From: an uncultured Verrucomicrobiota bacterium
GTDB lineage: Bacteria; Verrucomicrobiota; Verrucomicrobiia; Opitutales; Seribacteraceae
Direction of reading: 5' to 3'
Length of the DNA: 49,353 nt
Assembly (NCBI GenBank): GCA_902615835.1
Contig: CACMQL010000011.1
Span: 1-49,353 of the forward strand
Shown in pieces: positions 8,666-17,210 of this stretch. The notes under the pieces are model-generated. The model was not told the origin of the DNA, searched no databases, and saw nothing but the letters and a program-made list of their open reading frames with translations. The translations under genes were made by a program, and so were the position numbers. How positions within the stretch are numbered: the first letter of the stretch is position 1; the number at the start of each line of letters is the position of its first letter.

Positions 8666-9997
8666 ATGTATAATAATAAAGAATTACCCATTAACAAAAA
8701 AATAAGTGGTAATTTACATTCACCGATAATTAACGATTACTCATTTATCAAAAAGCTTATTTGGGTATATTTTATTTTACTTCTAACCGAGGGTGCTTTT
8801 CGTAAATGGTTTTTACCTAATTTATCTCAGGCTTTTCTAATCATAAGGGATCCAATCGTAATTTGGATCTATTATTTAGCCTTGAAAGAAAGTATTTTAT
8901 TTAATCAAAATAAATATATTAGTTTTTTAGGGAAATTAACATTTCTAGCATGCTTTACATCTCTATTAATTAATCAAACACATCCGGCTATAATTTTTTA
9001 TGGTATACACACTAATTATTTGCACATGCCGCTTATTTTCGTGATGTGGAAATCATTAGACAAGGAAGATGTACTGAAATTTGGTAAAGTAATATTACTT
9101 TCTGGTTTCTTTATGACTTATCTTGTAACTGAGCAGTTCCAAGCAGAAAAAGAAGGAGTGCTAAATGTTGGTGCAGGTGGAACTGGTTTTCAATTGGAAA
9201 CTTCTGGTGGTAAACTTAGAGCTTCAGGAACCTTTTCGTTTGTTACGGGAATAGTATACTTTTATGCATTCGCTATAGCATTCGTAATATACGGCTTTAT
9301 AAGTAAAAATAAATTACCGATGTGGATGGTTTATATTGGGGCTGGCTCTGCTCTATTGGCAATGGTTACTGCTGGAAGTAGGTCAGTAATTGCTGAATGC
9401 CTACAAGTCGTTGCGTGCTTTGCTTTTTTAGCATATTACAAGCCTTCAGAGTTCGGAAAAATTTCTGCGTCGGTACTTGGTCTAGCTGTAACTACATTTT
9501 TTTTATATTCACAGATTAATTTATTTCAGGAAGGAATTGAATTTTTAGGCATGCGTTTTGAAGAAGCAGCTAATGTAGAAGGGAATCCTGTAGAAGCGTA
9601 TTTTCTTCGTTACCTTGAAATTTTTAAAGCTCCTTACATGCTTAGTTGGGTAGACCTTTTTGGACTAGAGGGCATTGGCAGTGCGACTCGTGCGGGTACT
9701 GCACTTGCAGCTAGATTTGGAATCTCGACAAGTATAGGCTTTGTGGAAACTGCATGGTCACAACCCATAATTGAAAATGGTATGATAATTGGCTGTGCAT
9801 TTTTATTTTGGAGAATCTGGATAACAAAAGATCTTTTATTTGAAACCATTAAATCGATAAAAAAAGGGAACTACCTACCAATTTTTTTATTTGGTGCTTG
9901 CGGTCCAATTTTACTCACAGGACTATACGGACAACCCACAACTTTAGGATTTGCAGCCTTTGGTACTGGTCTATGCTTGGCTTCAACAAAGGACTAA
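8666..9997 (+). CDS. O-antigen polymerase/ligase-like polytopic membrane protein
   Basis: This 443-residue protein has about ten hydrophobic segments. It begins with a 30-residue hydrophilic leader and then LIWVYFILLLTEGAFRKWFL. The EGAFRKWFLPNLSQAFLIIRD block is, from memory, characteristic of a family of O-antigen polymerase-like proteins in polysaccharide clusters. A long periplasmic loop with polar and charged residues lies before the last helices (about residues 290-360), as in Wzy and WaaL. A GSRSVIAE segment resembles Wzy loop motifs. It is the only candidate polymerase or ligase in the cluster. Sequence conservation in this class is poor, so polymerase and ligase cannot be separated here. 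Confidence 0.65.
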   Translation: MYNNKELPINKKISGNLHSPIINDYSFIKKLIWVYFILLLTEGAFRKWFLPNLSQAFLIIRDPIVIWIYYLALKESILFNQNKYISFLGKLTFLACFTSLLINQTHPAIIFYGIHTNYLHMPLIFVMWKSLDKEDVLKFGKVILLSGFFMTYLVTEQFQAEKEGVLNVGAGGTGFQLETSGGKLRASGTFSFVTGIVYFYAFAIAFVIYGFISKNKLPMWMVYIGAGSALLAMVTAGSRSVIAECLQVVACFAFLAYYKPSEFGKISASVLGLAVTTFFLYSQINLFQEGIEFLGMRFEEAANVEGNPVEAYFLRYLEIFKAPYMLSWVDLFGLEGIGSATRAGTALAARFGISTSIGFVETAWSQPIIENGMIIGCAFLFWRIWITKDLLFETIKSIKKGNYLPIFLFGACGPILLTGLYGQPTTLGFAAFGTGLCLASTKD

Positions 9998-10002
9998 ATT
10001 GT

Positions 10003-11133
10003 TTGAACAGAAAAAATAAGATTCTTCTATTATCAAACTTCAGATTGGATAATCAATTTAGCATGTTAAAAGTTGCAAAAATACTAACTGCAACTAATTC
10101 AGATTTTTTAATAGATGAATTTTACCCTAAGCCTGTAATCTCTAATCTACTACATAAAAGCAATGTTAAGAAATGGGCATCATATATTGATAAATATCTA
10201 ATATTTATAAAAAGAATAAAATATTATTTACGGAAAAATTATGACATAGTTCATATAATTGATCAGTCGAATGCAATCTATACACCGCAAATAAAAAAGC
10301 AGTCAAATGCACCAGTTCTCATTACCTGTCACGACTTAATCGCAATCCGCCAAGCAAAAAATGAATTTAAAAAAGCTCCAAAAGTATCAAAGACTGGTAA
10401 AATACTCCAATCATGGATTCATAAATCACTCAAAATAGCAGACTATTATGCATGTGACTCTGAACAAACCAAAAACGATCTAAACCGCATCATTCCCTCA
10501 TCTTTATTGCATTCAAAAGTGATTTACATGGGAACTGAATTCAAAATAGAAAATGCAAAAAGCCCAAAATATAAAGAGGAAAAATTATCATTTAATATAC
10601 TAAGCACTCGTTTTATCTTACATGTTGGTAGCGCTGCATGGTATAAAAATCGCAAAGCAGTATTCCAAGCTTTTCAATTCGCAAAACATCAAAACTATTC
10701 CGATAATTTAAAATTGGTTTTAGTCGGGCCATCTCCACAAGCAGATGAGATCGATGCCAGTCTTAAAAAATGGTTGGATAATAACACTAAAGATATTATT
10801 TCTGTAACTAATGCCTCCGATCAAGTCTTGCAGGAGCTTTACATCAATGCTGAATTTTTAATTTTCCCATCGCATATAGAGGGATTTGGTTGGCCCCCGC
10901 TCGAAGCTGCTCTCTCGGGCTGCCCAGTGATATGTACGAAAACTGGAGCCATCCATGATTTACTTGGTAAAAATGCCCGCTATGTTAATCCAAAAGATCA
11001 AAGTTCAATTAACAAACTGGTTTCTGAAGTTCTACAAAAACAAAACATGCGAAGTCATAAAGTTTCGTTACCAACAAATAAGCAATGCCAAGAAGAATAT
11101 TACAATCTCTATCAGCGATTGATTAAAAAATAG
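10003..11133 (+). CDS. GT4 family glycosyltransferase
   Basis: This is a GT-B enzyme of about 376 residues. I start it at TTG 10003 (reads MNRKNKILLLSNFRLDNQF), just after the previous stop. The open frame extends back to 9898, but that part lies inside the preceding membrane protein gene and reads as nonsense. The C-terminal domain shows RFILHVGSAAWYKNRKAVF, LVLVGPSPQADE, a SDQVLQELYINAEFLIFPS strand and the E-x7-E motif EGFGWPPLEAALSGCPVICT. This arrangement is close to mannosyl- and rhamnosyl-transferase-like GT4 members. It lies in the AT-rich part of the cluster. The specific sugar is unknown. Confidence 0.87.
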   Translation: MNRKNKILLLSNFRLDNQFSMLKVAKILTATNSDFLIDEFYPKPVISNLLHKSNVKKWASYIDKYLIFIKRIKYYLRKNYDIVHIIDQSNAIYTPQIKKQSNAPVLITCHDLIAIRQAKNEFKKAPKVSKTGKILQSWIHKSLKIADYYACDSEQTKNDLNRIIPSSLLHSKVIYMGTEFKIENAKSPKYKEEKLSFNILSTRFILHVGSAAWYKNRKAVFQAFQFAKHQNYSDNLKLVLVGPSPQADEIDASLKKWLDNNTKDIISVTNASDQVLQELYINAEFLIFPSHIEGFGWPPLEAALSGCPVICTKTGAIHDLLGKNARYVNPKDQSSINKLVSEVLQKQNMRSHKVSLPTNKQCQEEYYNLYQRLIKK

Positions 11134-11150
11134 ATATATATTCGATTTTT

Positions 11151-11990
11151 ATGCTTTTAGTTAAAGCACCCTTACACAGTTTAAGAAAAACAAAAATTTT
11201 TCGTTACTTAATGACAACTACCATTAACAAGCCTAAACTTTGCAATCTTGGTTTCGATCATTCAGTGGCACTCAGACCATTAACTCATGCATCGATCTTA
11301 CTTGGTAAAAATAAGTTAGAACCGAACATTCGGAAACTTACAATTAAAATCTGCTTAGAATTAAAACTAAAGAATTTACCTATTTGCTTTCTAGATGTAG
11401 GTGCGAATGTCGGTCTCTACTCTTGGGAAGTTCACAAACTACAAACAAAGCTCAAGATTTTTTCATTTGAGCCTGATCCTATGAACCTCGAGCTTTTGAA
11501 TATGACTTGTGAAAGGAATAACTTACAAAACATCAAAATTTATCCCTTTGCACTGAGTAACCGATCCGCACATACTGGCTTTTTTCAAGACCATTTAACA
11601 TCTGCAACTGGATCCATTTCGCAGAAAACTTCTCCTTGGATTGAACAATATCTTAACGGAAAGTCAAAAAAGATTACAGTTGAAACAAAAAAAATGGATG
11701 AAATCGTTGGAAACGACAATCATCCAGGACTCGTCAAAATCGATGTTGAAGGCCATGAGTATGAAGTAATTCAAGGTGGTTTAAAAACCATAAAAAAATA
11801 TAAACCACTTATGATTATTGAATCGTTCCCACCAAAGCAGGAGAATATAACAAAAATATTGAGTGAGATTGGCTATAAATTACTGGATGCTGATCGACAT
11901 ACTTCCATAGATTCTCAAACAACCAACCTTTTCGCTTGGCATCCAAAGGGGTCCATAGAAGAAGCTTCTATTGAAAAATTGATTAATTGA
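11151..11990 (+). CDS. FkbM family methyltransferase
   Basis: This 279-residue AdoMet-dependent methyltransferase has motif I at CFLDVGANVGLYSWE (about residue 80). The acidic end of strand beta-2 is FSFEPDPMN. NLQNIKIYPFALSNRS follows, and the FkbM signature is LVKIDVEGHEYEVIQGG (about residue 196), then MIIESFPPK. It starts at ATG 11151, 17 bases after the preceding glycosyltransferase. It is the second FkbM gene in the cluster, so the glycan may carry two O-methylated positions, or the two may act on different residues. The first 60 residues lack recognisable motifs and could be an acceptor-binding segment. Confidence 0.88.
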   Translation: MLLVKAPLHSLRKTKIFRYLMTTTINKPKLCNLGFDHSVALRPLTHASILLGKNKLEPNIRKLTIKICLELKLKNLPICFLDVGANVGLYSWEVHKLQTKLKIFSFEPDPMNLELLNMTCERNNLQNIKIYPFALSNRSAHTGFFQDHLTSATGSISQKTSPWIEQYLNGKSKKITVETKKMDEIVGNDNHPGLVKIDVEGHEYEVIQGGLKTIKKYKPLMIIESFPPKQENITKILSEIGYKLLDADRHTSIDSQTTNLFAWHPKGSIEEASIEKLIN

Positions 11991-12856
11991 TGACTGAAGG
12001 TACCAAGGTTCCTATCTGTTTGTTTGTTCCTGTTAAAAACGAGGAAGCTAATTTAGATAGATGCTTACAGTCGGTATCTTGGGTAGATGAGATATTTGTA
12101 GTTGATTCGCAAAGTAACGATCGCACGACAAAAATCGCTCAAGAGCATGGAGCAACTGTCGTGCAATTCGAGTACATGGGAGGATGGCCAAAGAAAAAGA
12201 ATTGGGCATTGGACAATCTTCCATTTTCGCATGAATGGGTCTTAATTCTGGATGCTGATGAATGTCTACCTCCCGAAGCGGAAGAAGAAATCAGGAACAT
12301 TGTTTCTAACCCGATTGAAAAACATTCTGGGTATTGGATAAATCGTAGGTATTTCTTTTTGGAGAAACCTCTCAAGCACGCTTATTTCCCAAATTGGAAT
12401 CTACGTCTATTCAAACATAAGTTCGGACGATATGAAAAAGTAACCGAGCTAAACACAAATAGTGGCGACAACGAGATTCACGAGCATGTGGTGGTCAAAG
12501 GTACTACCGGAAAACTCAATTCAATCATGGATCATTATGCATTTCCCAGTATAGATAGCTTTATTGAAAAGCATAACCGATACTCCAACTGGGAAGCCGT
12601 GGTTGAAAGTTCTGCTGAAGACGATGAAACGGCTCTTCAGCACGATGGAGTCAAAGGAAAGCGTAGATTAAGAAAGATTTTTCGAAAATTGCCGTTTCGT
12701 CCAACCCTTCGCTTTCTTTATGTATATTTTTGGCAAAAAGGAATCTTGGACGGATGGCGGGGCTATATTTTTGCGAGACTACACGCACAGTACGAATTCT
12801 TATCACAGGCCAAAGCCAAGGCAATCTTAGCAGGAAGGAAAGAGACTAGGGATTAA
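11990..12856 (+). CDS. GT2 family glycosyltransferase, WaaE/KdtX-like
   Basis: This GT-A glycosyltransferase has about 288 residues. PICLFVPVKNEEANLDRCLQ and IFVVDSQSNDRTTKIA form the nucleotide-binding half. The metal-binding DxD is in LILDADECLPPE, and a FRPTLRFLYVYFWQKGILDG segment near the C-terminus is typical of the WaaE/KdtX beta-glucosyltransferase subgroup acting on LPS core. I chose ATG 11990, which shares one base with the preceding TGA (TGATG); a TTG three bases upstream is an alternative. It is the last gene of the polysaccharide block, and its 3' end overlaps the convergent tRNA-modifying gene by about 30 bases. Confidence 0.87.
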   Translation: MTEGTKVPICLFVPVKNEEANLDRCLQSVSWVDEIFVVDSQSNDRTTKIAQEHGATVVQFEYMGGWPKKKNWALDNLPFSHEWVLILDADECLPPEAEEEIRNIVSNPIEKHSGYWINRRYFFLEKPLKHAYFPNWNLRLFKHKFGRYEKVTELNTNSGDNEIHEHVVVKGTTGKLNSIMDHYAFPSIDSFIEKHNRYSNWEAVVESSAEDDETALQHDGVKGKRRLRKIFRKLPFRPTLRFLYVYFWQKGILDGWRGYIFARLHAQYEFLSQAKAKAILAGRKETRD

Positions 12857-13639
12857 TCTCGATGACTTCGATAATTTTGTCCCATCTTTGCCAACAGATA
12901 ACGAACAATGAAAAAATTTCGGTCTCGTGTACTTAAGAACATCAAAAAGTAAACATTGCCTGGCACTTGAAACAAGCAAGTCTTCTCCTCTTACAATTTC
13001 AGTTATTCCCATCAAGTGATCATCCACCACAGTGGCAAATTCGTAAGCTGGTATTCCATCTTTTCGCCAAACTAAAAAATCTGAAAAATCTTTTCCCATT
13101 TCAAAATTAAGTTTTCCGAGCCTCCCATCATAAAATGCGATTCGGTCTCCCCAATTCGTACCAATCCTCCAATTTTGATTAATTTGATTGTGATCGTCAG
13201 TTTGGTTATCATAGCGACCTCTCCACTTTTCGGGAAATAAATACTCCTCCCCGGAATGGCTTTTTATTCCAGCCTTCCGAATTTCACTTCGAGTTCGATT
13301 ACACGGGTAAATCAACCCGGTTTTAATTAACTCTTGAAGTGCCTCTTCATAAAAATGCCTGCGGTAGCTTTGCCTGTAAATCCCTTTTGCCTCCTGCATG
13401 TCGGGTAATTTATCCCAGCATAATCCGGCACTCCTTAAATCTTCGACACAGGCATCAAAATACACCTGTTTACATCTGGCAGAGTCCAAATCATCCATGC
13501 GCAATAAAAGTTTCCCTTGTGCATTTATGGCTCGTTGCATCGCAACCTGAAAAGTCTTGATATTACCTTCGTGTAAGTAACCAGATGGGGTCGGTGCCAA
13601 TCTTCCACGATATTGTTCTTGTTCTTTGTCCTCGCCCAT
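12827..13639 (-). CDS. gluQ: Glutamyl-Q tRNA(Asp) synthetase
   Basis: This is a paralogue of the glutamyl-tRNA synthetase catalytic core without the anticodon-binding domain. It attaches glutamate to queuosine in tRNA(Asp). The 270-residue size fits that truncated form. The class I HIGH-like motif is APTPSGYLHEGN near residue 16, with LLLRMDDLDSARCK after it. The KMSKS-like motif is TKLSKSS at the extreme C-terminus. YPCNRTRSEI is the GluQRS zinc-region equivalent, but only one of the usual Cys residues is visible, so zinc binding may be lost. Only about ten residues follow the KLSKS motif, and the tail overlaps the convergent GT2 gene, so the C-terminus may be shortened. Confidence 0.85.
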   Translation of the reverse strand: MGEDKEQEQYRGRLAPTPSGYLHEGNIKTFQVAMQRAINAQGKLLLRMDDLDSARCKQVYFDACVEDLRSAGLCWDKLPDMQEAKGIYRQSYRRHFYEEALQELIKTGLIYPCNRTRSEIRKAGIKSHSGEEYLFPEKWRGRYDNQTDDHNQINQNWRIGTNWGDRIAFYDGRLGKLNFEMGKDFSDFLVWRKDGIPAYEFATVVDDHLMGITEIVRGEDLLVSSARQCLLFDVLKYTRPKFFHCSLSVGKDGTKLSKSSRLIPSLFPSC

Positions 13640-13676
13640 TTTGTAAAATTAAGATTTAGATTACACTTGCGATTAC

Positions 13677-13693
13677 GAGAAGAAAATCTTCTC
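13677..13693 (+). other. Inverted repeat in leader of DEAD-box helicase gene
   Basis: A perfect 7-bp inverted repeat (GAGAAGA, 3-base loop, TCTTCTC) sits 14 bases upstream of the helicase ATG, in the short divergent region shared with the synthetase gene. It has no T-run, so it is not a normal terminator. It could be a 5'-UTR stem limiting translation or an operator. The role is unproven. Confidence 0.35.
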
Positions 13694-13707
13694 ACGAAAA
13701 AGTTATA

Positions 13708-14925
13708 ATGAATTTTAAAGAACTGGGTTTATGCCCTCCCCTGCTTAAAGCGATCAAAGAAATGGGTTATGAAGACCCAACCCCGATCCAAAAAATGTCA
13801 ATCCCCCCAATTTTAGAGGGTCGTGACTTGGTGGGATCCGCTCAGACGGGAACCGGAAAAACGGCCGCTTTTGCCCTACCAAGCCTACATCGACTCGAAA
13901 AGCATGGAGGTTGCCGACTCTTAGCCTTGGCTCCAACCCGTGAACTTGCCATTCAAATAGAAGAGAACTTCAAAAAATATGGAAAATTTCTCGCTCTACG
14001 AATGGCCCTGCTTTACGGGGGAGTAAAATATGGCAAGCAATTGGAACAACTGGGAAACGAACCCGATATCATTGTTGCCACACCAGGTAGACTGCTTGAT
14101 CATTTAAGCCAAGGAAACCTCAATCTCAGAAAAATCGAAATTCTGATTCTAGATGAAGTTGATCGGATGCTGGACATGGGCTTTGTCGAAGATGTAACCA
14201 AGATTATTCAGAAAACCCCAAAATCTAGACAAACGCTCTTCTTCTCCGCCACCATTCCCGATTCAGTCAGGAGGCTATCAAAATGGGCATTAGACAACCC
14301 CGCCGAAGCCAAAATAGATATTAAAATTTCGGCTGCCGATACTGTCAGCCATGCCTTGTATCCGGTTCCTGCGATCCAAAAGTTCGACCTATTGATCGCT
14401 TTATTAAAGAAAATTAAATTCGAGAGCCTGATCATTTTTTTCCAAACGCGACGGGGCACCGATAAGATCAGCAGATGGCTTACTGAACATGGACAAACTG
14501 TCCGAGTGCTTCATTCCGACTTAAAACAACGAGATCGTTCCAAAGCACTCGAGGAATTCAAAGGTGGAGAAGTGAAAATCCTTTGTGCTACCGATGTCGC
14601 CTCGCGGGGATTGGATATTTCCAATGTTACCCATGTGATCAATTATGATGTACCTCAGCATTCTGAAGACTATGTCCACCGTATTGGCCGGACAGGAAGA
14701 GCAAGATCCGAGGGAGAAGCCTTTACCTTGTGCAAACCTGACGAATTATCAATGGTTGACTCAATTGAAAAACTATTGGGTAACCCGCTCCCCAGAAAAT
14801 TTGTCCATGAATTCAACTACCGAGATGAACCCTCAAGCCTGGCACCAGCAAGCCCTGAGATTTCCAAAAAAAGAAACCGAGGGTTTGGTAAGCAAGTTTC
14901 TTTTGGTGGCAGAAGAAGAAGGTAA
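13708..14925 (+). CDS. DEAD-box ATP-dependent RNA helicase (motif II is DEVD)
   Basis: This 405-residue superfamily 2 helicase unwinds structured RNA, with likely roles in ribosome assembly or mRNA decay. All core motifs are present: Q-motif region GYEDPTPIQKMS, Walker A AQTGTGKTAA, Ia PTRELA, Ib ATPGRLLDH, motif II LDEVDRMLDMGF, III FSATIP, V ATDVASRGLDI and VI HRIGRTGRA. Motif II reads DEVD rather than DEAD, a tolerated variant. The C-terminal tail (about residues 375-405) is short, basic and Arg/Gly-rich, like RhlE-type proteins. It starts at ATG 13708, divergent from the tRNA synthetase-like gene, and has its own leader with a small hairpin. Confidence 0.93.
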   Translation: MNFKELGLCPPLLKAIKEMGYEDPTPIQKMSIPPILEGRDLVGSAQTGTGKTAAFALPSLHRLEKHGGCRLLALAPTRELAIQIEENFKKYGKFLALRMALLYGGVKYGKQLEQLGNEPDIIVATPGRLLDHLSQGNLNLRKIEILILDEVDRMLDMGFVEDVTKIIQKTPKSRQTLFFSATIPDSVRRLSKWALDNPAEAKIDIKISAADTVSHALYPVPAIQKFDLLIALLKKIKFESLIIFFQTRRGTDKISRWLTEHGQTVRVLHSDLKQRDRSKALEEFKGGEVKILCATDVASRGLDISNVTHVINYDVPQHSEDYVHRIGRTGRARSEGEAFTLCKPDELSMVDSIEKLLGNPLPRKFVHEFNYRDEPSSLAPASPEISKKRNRGFGKQVSFGGRRRR

Positions 14926-14958
14926 TCCTTAAGGGAAAAGATTTCCCAATAACTTGGA

Positions 14959-15129
14959 TTAGTCCAGGTTAGAAGTTATATCAGAATCTTTAGTAAGATC
15001 GTGAGTGGATGTGGTTTTCACTCGCTCTACCTTAGAAGGCATATCAAATAAGGTGCGAACAGGAACAGTGACCACTTGAGTGCAGGAGGTAAAAGCCAGT
15101 AAAACAGTAGCTATAAGAATCTTGCACAT
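14959..15129 (-). CDS. Small putative lipoprotein (56 aa)
   Basis: This short minus-strand gene lies in the 300-base gap between the helicase and the DUF445 gene. It opens MCKILIATVLLAFTSC: a Lys, a hydrophobic core, then a lipobox-like FTSC with Cys16. The rest is a polar 40-residue tail (TQVVTVPVRTLFDMPSKVER and onward) ending at TAA 14959-14961. The layout matches a lipidated envelope peptide processed by Lgt/LspA. The -3 position is Phe rather than the preferred Leu, so lipidation is likely but not certain. It is transcribed divergently from the DUF445 gene, with 97 bases between starts. Function is unknown. Confidence 0.6.
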   Translation of the reverse strand: MCKILIATVLLAFTSCTQVVTVPVRTLFDMPSKVERVKTTSTHDLTKDSDITSNLD

Positions 15130-15226
15130 GTCCTATATAGATACTAAATCGAACACCTAAGCAACACACTTCTTTGTGTGATCAATTATTCTAACCTATT
15201 TCCCTCCCTTTTAGACAACATCGAAG

Positions 15227-15847
15227 ATGCAAACAGCTAACGAAATCCACTGGCTTCTCTTCCTGCTCCCTCTAATTGCCGCACTGATCGGTTGGATGAC
15301 AAATTACATCGCAGTCAAAATGCTCTTCCACCCTAAAGAGCCAAAGAAAATTGTCGGAATTACTTTTCACGGAGTTTTCCCAAAGCGACAAAACGTCCTT
15401 GCCAAAAAACTTGGCCAATTGGTCGCAGATGAACTTTTTTCTGTTTCAGATGTTTCAGCAAAAATAAAAGAATTTGCCATCAGTGATGAGGCCATGAACG
15501 AAGTGGGAAAGAGAATAGAGATGACGATTAGGAACAAGTTGGTACAGGCATTTCCGATGCTCGCGATGTTCCTAACCGATGAGATGGTGGAAAAGGTGAC
15601 CGGACTTTTTAAGAATGAACTCAAAGATTTTTTGTCAGCCACCTCTCAGGGCATGGGAGAAAAACTTGAAGAAAATCTAAATGTTGAGGCAATGGTGAAG
15701 GAAAGGGTTAACGCTTTTTCGTCAGAAAAATTAGAAAAACTGCTCAATCAATTGATGAAGAAAGAATTTAAGTTCATTGAATTAGTTGGAGCAATTTTGG
15801 GATTTCTAATCGGATGTCTCCAATTAGTTATTTCGTTGTCCGCTTAG
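15227..15847 (+). CDS. DUF445 family membrane protein
   Basis: This 206-residue protein has an N-terminal membrane helix (WLLFLLPLIAALIGWMTNYI) running into the family signature NYIAVKMLFHP. It then has the HGVFPKRQNVLAKKLGQLVA block seen in DUF445/YheB-like proteins. The middle is amphipathic and helical. A second membrane helix (LVGAILGFLIGCLQLVISL) lies at the extreme C-terminus, so the soluble part is tethered at both ends. Length is short but within the range for bacterial DUF445 proteins. The biochemical function is not known. An MscS channel remnant follows on the same strand. Confidence 0.82.
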   Translation: MQTANEIHWLLFLLPLIAALIGWMTNYIAVKMLFHPKEPKKIVGITFHGVFPKRQNVLAKKLGQLVADELFSVSDVSAKIKEFAISDEAMNEVGKRIEMTIRNKLVQAFPMLAMFLTDEMVEKVTGLFKNELKDFLSATSQGMGEKLEENLNVEAMVKERVNAFSSEKLEKLLNQLMKKEFKFIELVGAILGFLIGCLQLVISLSA

Positions 15848-15906
15848 AAACAGTATCAATCAATGCAGATTTAAATTGCCTACCCCCTATCAAAAATAAG
15901 TCATAA

Positions 15907-16774
15907 TCTCGGATCACCGATAAATCAGATTTATTAGCAAACAGTACATTTGCCCCTAATCAACATGGATTTGAGATTACTATTGCTTTATTGGCTATCA
16001 TTTCTCTAATGATATTGGAATTCGAAGTACTTACTTCTATCTTAAAAACCTCATCTTCTGGTAGTGAAGAAGAAAAAAGGATCAAAGAATTCCCACATAT
16101 TCGACCTTCGCTACAGACACTATTAATAAATAATTTCCGATCGATTATGTTGTTGATGAGCTTTGCCATTGCTCTTTCTACACTCAGAATGAATTTGTCC
16201 TCCTTTGCAATTCTTGTCACTGCAATAGGTCAAGGCATGGGATTTTCTAAAAAGTCGTCTCTAATTTGGTAAACTCATTGATTCTTCTGATCGACCATTT
16301 GATTAAGACAAAGAGATGTGATCGAAATCGAAGGAACATACGGGTCGATTAATTTATTTCAGGCAGTTTATGCTTCGATAATTACAAGGGATGGAGAAGA
16401 GCATCTTATCCAAAATGAAGATTTGATTATTAACCCCGTAATCAACTGGTCCTTAAGCGATCGTAATGTGCGGGTACTGGTGCCGATTGGTATTTCAAAG
16501 GGTGCAAACCCAAATGATTTGATTAAATTGTGCCTAGATTCAGCTAAGGTTTCCAGCAAAACCCTTTAGTGTTCAGAGCTTAATTCACAGATACTGGTTT
16601 TCACGAAAACGCCAATGATCTCGAATTGCGTTTCTGGATCAATGGTCCTTCCAACGGAGTTGATATGTCCGAAGTGTAGTGCCTTAAGGATTTGGAATCA
16701 TTTTTAAAGATAATGGTATAAGCATTCCCTTTTCTCAACGAGTCATTCGTATAATTAAGGCCGAATTATCCTGA
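15907..16774 (+). pseudogene. Decayed MscS-family mechanosensitive channel gene
   Basis: Successive pieces of one MscS-like channel appear in order but in shifting frames. In frame 1 (about 15907-16272) there are membrane helices and MNLSSFAILVTAIGQGMGFS, the pore-helix region. In frame 0 (about 16263-16308) there is LVNSLILLIDHLIKT. Back in frame 1 (about 16303-16569) is the beta domain, DVIEIEGTYGSINLF and NWSLSDRNVRVLVPIG. In frame 0 (about 16584-16679) is DLELRFWINGPSNGV and a stop. In frame 2 (about 16703-16774) is the typical C-terminus FKDNGISIPFSQRVIRII. At least four frameshifts and several stops interrupt it. No full-length N-terminus is identifiable. Homology is still easy to read, so decay seems fairly recent. 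Confidence 0.82.
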
Positions 16775-16867
16775 ATCTGACATATGTGCTTAGAGAAATT
16801 CGCCCATAGTTCAACCTATCGATGCTTGCCAAGACTAAGGAATAAGGTTTTATTTATTTGCTTTAAT

Positions 16868-17194
16868 ATGGATCAGACTGACCTCACCTCATTTTTACAC
16901 ACTATTGCTATGGCCCCGCCACCCGGTGAATCGGGAGGAGCGGGTCTTATGGGATTCTTGCCCATGATTCTTATTTTTGTTGCTTTCTACTTTCTATTGA
17001 TTGCTCCGCAAAGGAAAAAACAAAAACAGCACCAAAAAATGATTAACGCTCTTGAAAAAGGGGATAATGTCAAAACGATCGGAGGAGTATTTGGTAAGAT
17101 TACCGGAGTTAAAGATGATCGGGTTGTCGTACAGATTGCAGAAAATGTGAAAGTGGAAGTGGCCAAAGACGCCGTCTCTGCAAAAGTCGAGTAA
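16868..17194 (+). CDS. yajC: Preprotein translocase subunit YajC
   Basis: I start this at ATG 16868, giving 108 residues, the usual YajC length. An in-frame upstream ATG at 16784 would add 28 residues rich in Cys and Arg that do not look like YajC. There is a single membrane helix (GFLPMILIFVAFYFLLIAPQ) followed by the YajC signature RKKQKQHQKMINALEKGD. After it comes a small beta domain (VKTIGGVFGKITGVKDDRVV). YajC associates with SecDF and SecYEG at the inner membrane and supports protein export. secDF lies 48 bases downstream, a conserved neighbourhood. Confidence 0.95.
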   Translation: MDQTDLTSFLHTIAMAPPPGESGGAGLMGFLPMILIFVAFYFLLIAPQRKKQKQHQKMINALEKGDNVKTIGGVFGKITGVKDDRVVVQIAENVKVEVAKDAVSAKVE

Positions 17195-17210
17195 AAGATC
17201 GTTACCTTTT

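Noticed and set aside
9898-10002. Possible 35-residue N-terminal extension of the GT4 gene at 10003
   Set aside because: It lies inside the 3' end of the preceding membrane protein gene and has no GT-like character; TTG 10003 immediately precedes the normal GT-B opening.
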